The notes below the pieces were generated by a model, which was not told the DNA's origin, searched no databases, and worked only from the letters and a program-made list of their open reading frames with translations. A program made the translations under genes and the position numbers. Below, one piece after another: positions 21,931 to 25,016 of a stretch of DNA of 25,016 bases; the first letter of the stretch is position 1; the number at the start of each line of letters is the position of its first letter. This DNA comes from Oscillospiraceae bacterium (GTDB taxonomy: Bacteria; Bacillota; Clostridia; Oscillospirales; Ruminococcaceae): the NCBI GenBank assembly GCA_017472375.1, contig JAFUQL010000228.1:1-25016 (forward strand), written 5' to 3'.

Positions 21931-22215
21931 TGTATCAGCGGACGGGAAATGCCTCGTTTTTACGGTCGTGCCCCCCTGCTTTTTATACATATTAAAGCAG
22001 CCCTTCATGCTATTCCGTTTCTTTACGAAAATTGCAGCCATTTTACAAAACCAGCCCGGCCGCACCGCAAATCTTTACCCGGATTTTGCTCCTCGGCGGT
22101 TTCGGGGCGCAGCCCAAAATTTTAGAATAGCATTGTGCCCGGCAGAAACATCAAACCGAGCCATATGTCCCAATGATCCTACACAGCAAACCACCATATA
22201 GGGAGGAATGATCTT
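21931..22215 (+). promoter_or_regulatory. Upstream region of the pst operon
   Basis: No gene is seen here. It contains a CTGCTTT/AAAGCAG inverted repeat (21976-21982 and 21994-22000), and four TTTACR/C hexamers at 21959, 22022, 22042 and 22074 that recall Pho-box half sites but are not spaced by the usual 11 bases. A -10-like TAGAAT (22123-22128) has only a poor -35 (TTTCGG), which would fit an activator-dependent promoter. Phosphate control by a PhoP/PhoB-type regulator is expected from the gene content, not proved by these sites. Confidence 0.35.
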
Positions 22216-23064
22216 ATGAACATCAAACGTACTGCTGCCGGCCTGTGTGCCGCCCTTCTGCTTGCCGCCTGCTTCACCGGCTGCGGCTCCTCGGCATCCG
22301 ATCCCGCTTCCAATGCATCCGGGGCCTCCGCCGCCATCAGCGGCAAGGTCTCCACTGGTGGTTCCACCAGCATGGAGAAGGTCGTGGCTGCCCTGCAGGA
22401 GGGCTTCGCCGAGCTGCGGCCGGATGTGACCGTCACCTATGACCCCACCGGCAGCGGTGCCGGCATCACCGGCGCGATGGAGCAGACGCTGGACATCGGC
22501 CTTTCCAGCCGTGACCTGAAAGACAGCGAGACCGGCGTGACCGGCACCGTCGTGGCCCTGGATGGCATCGCCGTGATCGTGAACAACACCAACGGTGTGG
22601 ACGATCTGAGCATTGAGCAGATCGCCGCCATTGCCAAAGGAGAGGTCACCAACTGGAGCGAACTGGGCGGCGCCGACGTGAAGATCGCTGTGATCGGTCG
22701 CGAGGCCGGCAGCGGTACCCGCGACGGCTTCGAGAGCATCGTCGGCGTTGAGGACGTCTGTGCCTACGACCAGGAGCTGACCAGCACCGGTGCGGTCATC
22801 ACCGCAGTTTCCAGCAACGAAGGGGCCATCGGCTATGCATCCCTCTCCGCTCTGAAGGACACTGTTAAGGCCGTGACCGTCGATGGCGTCGTCTGCAGCG
22901 AGTCCACCGTTCTGGACGGCACCTATGCCATCCAGCGCCCCTTTGTCTTTGTCACCAACGACAGTGTCGAGCCGAGTGCCGCTGTGCTGGCCTTCCTGGC
23001 GTTCGCTGCCAGCCCCGAGGCTGCTGATCTGATCCGCATCGCCGGTGCCGTCCCTCTCGCCTGA
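22216..23064 (+). CDS. pstS: Phosphate ABC transporter substrate-binding lipoprotein
   Basis: A 282-residue PstS. The signal peptide ends in a lipobox, LAAC at 16-19 (or, less likely, FTGC at 20-23), so it should be lipidated by Lgt. The phosphate-binding segments are GGSTSMEKVV (48-57), DPTGSGAGITG (76-86), DIGLSSRDLK (93-102) and GREAGSGTRDGF (about 161-172). GGGAGG lies 9 bases before ATG 22216. A three-codon ATG-ATC-TTA-TGA begins 8 bases earlier but is too close to the ribosome site. It delivers phosphate to PstC/PstA, and is followed by a 108-base gap containing a hairpin. Confidence 0.95.
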   Translation: MNIKRTAAGLCAALLLAACFTGCGSSASDPASNASGASAAISGKVSTGGSTSMEKVVAALQEGFAELRPDVTVTYDPTGSGAGITGAMEQTLDIGLSSRDLKDSETGVTGTVVALDGIAVIVNNTNGVDDLSIEQIAAIAKGEVTNWSELGGADVKIAVIGREAGSGTRDGFESIVGVEDVCAYDQELTSTGAVITAVSSNEGAIGYASLSALKDTVKAVTVDGVVCSESTVLDGTYAIQRPFVFVTNDSVEPSAAVLAFLAFAASPEAADLIRIAGAVPLA

Positions 23065-23100
23065 GCCCCGACCCTCCGCCAAACTGCGCTTCCCTCTCCT

Positions 23101-23141
23101 GCCCGGCGTTTCCGGCCTTTTCCGGAGGCACCGGGCCTTTT
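23101..23141 (+). terminator. Hairpin between pstS and pstC (partial terminator or stabiliser)
   Basis: GCCCGG (23101-23106) pairs with CCGGGC (23131-23136), with a nested TCCGG/CCGGA stem, followed by CTTTTG. Stems in this position often allow more binding protein than permease to be made from one transcript. Confidence 0.55.
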
Positions 23142-23172
23142 GAGACACTGCCTGCGATAAGGAGCCCTTCCC

Positions 23173-24054
23173 ATGAAAAAGACCAACCGCACCAGAGACT
23201 TCGTTGAAGTCGTCATGAACGTCATATTCTTTACCGCCGGCATGGCGGCCATCCTTTTCACTGCACTGATCACGGTTTATCTGTTCATTTCCGGCCTGCC
23301 CGCCATCGGGGAGATCGGCATCCTCGAATTTTTGTTCGGCACCCGGTGGGCCTCCACCGCCGATGAGCCATCCTATGGCATCCTGCCCTTTATCCTCTCC
23401 AGCTTTTACGGCACAGCGGGTGCCGTGCTCATCGGCGTTCCGGTGGGGCTGCTCACCAGTGTATATCTTTCAAAGGTGGCAGGCCCCCGCACCGCCCGCG
23501 TGGTCGGCGGCGCAGTGGAGCTGCTGGCCGGCATCCCCAGCGTCATTTACGGCCTCATCGGCATGATCGTTCTGGTACCTGCCGTAGCCGAGCTCTTTGA
23601 CCTGGCCAGCGGCGCCACCCTGCTCGCTGCCACTCTGGTGCTTTCGGTGATGATCCTACCCAGCATTGTATCCGCAAGCGTGACTGCACTGAACGCCGTC
23701 CCCCCTGAGTACGAGCAGGCAAGCCTCGCCCTGGGTGCCACACAGATGGAGACCTATTTCAAAGTGAGCGCGCCCGCGGCCGGCAGCGGCATCGCAGCCG
23801 GCATCGTACTGGGCGTAGGGCGCGCCATCGGTGAGGCCATGGCCGTGATGATGGTGGCCGGCAACGTGGCCAACATGCCCGGCCTGTTCCGCAGCGTGCG
23901 CTTTTTGACCACCGCCATCGCCAGCGAGATGGGCTATTCCAGCGGCCTGCAGCGGCAGGCGCTGTTCAGCATCGCCCTGGTGCTGTTTCTGTTCATCATG
24001 GCGCTGAACGGATTTCTGAACCGTGTACTGAAGGGAGGCAGACACCATGACTGA
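23173..24054 (+). CDS. pstC: Phosphate ABC transporter permease PstC
   Basis: A 293-residue inner-membrane permease with about six helices. The IPSVIYGLIG motif is at 121-130. The EAA loop that touches the ATPase (EQASLALGATQMETYFKVSA, 181-200) and GVGRAIGEAMAV (214-225) are typical of PstC. AAGGAG lies 9 bases before ATG 23173. The stop overlaps the pstA start by 8 bases. Confidence 0.96.
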   Translation: MKKTNRTRDFVEVVMNVIFFTAGMAAILFTALITVYLFISGLPAIGEIGILEFLFGTRWASTADEPSYGILPFILSSFYGTAGAVLIGVPVGLLTSVYLSKVAGPRTARVVGGAVELLAGIPSVIYGLIGMIVLVPAVAELFDLASGATLLAATLVLSVMILPSIVSASVTALNAVPPEYEQASLALGATQMETYFKVSAPAAGSGIAAGIVLGVGRAIGEAMAVMMVAGNVANMPGLFRSVRFLTTAIASEMGYSSGLQRQALFSIALVLFLFIMALNGFLNRVLKGGRHHD

Positions 24055-24892
24055 ACGACGCAAATGGTTCAATGTACTGGCATCGGTGCTGGTCTATGCG
24101 GCAGCAGGCCTCACTCTGCTGCTTTTGGCGGTCATCATCGGCTTTATATTGATCAAGGGCCTGCCCGAAGTGAACTGGAGCCTGTTGACCAGTGTCCCCA
24201 GTGTTATTCGCAATGTGCGCGGCATCCTGCCGTACATCGTCAACACCTTACTGGTCGTTCTGCTCAGCATGGCCATTGTACTGCCATTGGGCGTCTGTGC
24301 AGCGGTATACCTGAATGAATACGCGAAAAATCGCCGGCTCATCTCGGCCATCGAGTACACCATCGAAACATTGGCCGGCATCCCCAGCATCATCTACGGC
24401 CTTGTGGGAGTGCTGGTGTTCAACCAGAAGCTTGGGCTGGGTGGGTGCCTCATCTCCGGCAGCCTGACCCTGGTGGTCATGACCTTGCCCACCATCATCC
24501 GCACCACTCAGGAGAGCCTGAAGACCGTGCACCAGAGCTACCGTGAGGGTGCGCTGGGGCTGGGCGCCGCCCGGTGGCACATCGTGCGCACCCTGGTGCT
24601 GCCCTGCAGCCTGGACGGCATCGTATCCGGCTGCATCCTTGCCATCGGCCGCATCGTGGGCGAAAGCGCCGCCCTGCTGTTCACCGCAGGCACAGGCAAG
24701 GTGCTTGCAAACAGTCTGATCCGCGCTTATACCAGCAGCGGAGCCACCCTGTCGGTGGCGCTGTATATGGCCGTGAGTGAGGAGGGAGACTTTGCCACCG
24801 GATATGCCATCGCCACAGTGCTCATGGTCCTGGTGCTGGTCCTGAACCTTCTGGCCCGGCTGGCACAGACAAAGCTGAAGCGCGAAATGTAA
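24047..24892 (+). CDS. pstA: Phosphate ABC transporter permease PstA
   Basis: A 281-residue permease, partner of PstC. The motifs ETLAGIPSIIYGLVGV, EGALGLGAARWHIVRT (the EAA loop) and AIGRIVGESAALLFTAG are those of PstA. The start at 24047 has AAGGGAGG inside the end of pstC, so translation is coupled. Its N-terminal helix is followed by the periplasmic NWSLLTSVP segment common in PstA. Confidence 0.96.
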   Translation: MTERRKWFNVLASVLVYAAAGLTLLLLAVIIGFILIKGLPEVNWSLLTSVPSVIRNVRGILPYIVNTLLVVLLSMAIVLPLGVCAAVYLNEYAKNRRLISAIEYTIETLAGIPSIIYGLVGVLVFNQKLGLGGCLISGSLTLVVMTLPTIIRTTQESLKTVHQSYREGALGLGAARWHIVRTLVLPCSLDGIVSGCILAIGRIVGESAALLFTAGTGKVLANSLIRAYTSSGATLSVALYMAVSEEGDFATGYAIATVLMVLVLVLNLLARLAQTKLKREM

Positions 24893-24924
24893 ATGACCCA
24901 ACAGAAAGGAGCAACTCGGATCCT

Positions 24925-25016
24925 ATGGAAACACCCATCTTGCAGGCCCGGGACCTGAAACTGTACTATGGAGGCTTTCAGGCGCTGAAGGGCATCGACA
25001 TGACCATTCAGGACAA
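24925..25016 (+). CDS. pstB: Phosphate ABC transporter ATPase, partial (right edge)
   Basis: Only the first 30 codons are in the window. METPILQARDLKLYYGGFQA matches the N-terminal strand of PstB before Walker A, and the gene follows pstA as in other pst operons. An AAAGGAG site lies 13 bases upstream of ATG 24925, a rather long spacing. The ATP-binding motifs are beyond the edge. Confidence 0.9.
   Translation, partial: METPILQARDLKLYYGGFQALKGIDMTIQD

Noticed and set aside
22208..22219. Three-codon leader peptide ATG-ATC-TTA-TGA overlapping the pstS start
   Set aside because: It is only about 2 bases from GGGAGG, too close for initiation; pstS ATG has the right spacing.

Overview
The window looks like a chromosomal segment of a GC-rich Firmicute of the Oscillospiraceae/Ruminococcaceae type, most like Faecalibacterium. 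The reasons are Clostridia-style gene content (Mini-RNase III, the ymfF/ymfH-type M16 pair, a CarD-like regulator, a PASTA kinase-like protein, a rhamnan/teichoic-type ABC exporter), strong purine-rich Shine-Dalgarno sites, and sigma-A-like TTGACA-N17-TATAAT promoters in a GC-rich background. The genus is an inference; the class is fairly secure. I see no integrase, transposase, CRISPR array or other mobile element. This is mostly core chromosome.

Layout. Bases 1-3976 (minus strand) hold a cell-surface polysaccharide operon: rmlC, an ABC-2 permease, its ATPase, then a two-domain GT2 glycosyltransferase cut by the window edge. Bases 4032-5390 (minus) encode an rRNA m5C methyltransferase. A 42-residue peptide with an Asn-x-x repeat lies on plus at 5539-5667, behind two tandem hairpins. 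Bases 5731-8284 (minus) hold rplU-rpmA and then obgE-mrnC, with a terminator and a new promoter between the pairs. Bases 8313-10442 (minus) are a large membrane NDP-sugar dehydratase with a ~195-nt leader. Its promoter is back-to-back with that of a small proline-rich protein on plus (10604-10891). purC (minus) follows, with a promoter flanked by a perfect inverted repeat.

Two tRNA genes (Gly-TCC and Pro-GGG) with near-perfect promoters and terminators sit at 11959-12541. They are followed on plus by a CarD-like regulator and a small conserved-looking protein of unknown function. On minus, 13704-15317 encodes a zinc-ribbon/pseudokinase/TM/PASTA protein that has lost its HRD and DFG aspartates. 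Then come a YebC-family regulator, and a tightly packed group folD, lgt, ymfH-like and ymfF-like M16 peptidases, preceded upstream by a VanY-type D,D-carboxypeptidase. From 22216 to the right edge, on plus, is the phosphate-uptake operon pstS-pstC-pstA-pstB, with pstB truncated.

The genes cover three themes: envelope building (polysaccharide export, sugar-nucleotide synthesis, lipoprotein maturation, peptidoglycan trimming, wall sensing by PASTA domains), ribosome and RNA maturation (L21, L27, Obg, Mini-III, rRNA methylase, tRNAs), and nutrient metabolism (purC, folD, pst). The features most worth a second look are the pseudokinase, the Asn-triplet peptide with its terminator-like leader, the short L27 together with the missing prp gene, the inverted repeat around the purC promoter, and the repeated placement of GC-rich hairpins at or just after predicted transcription starts.
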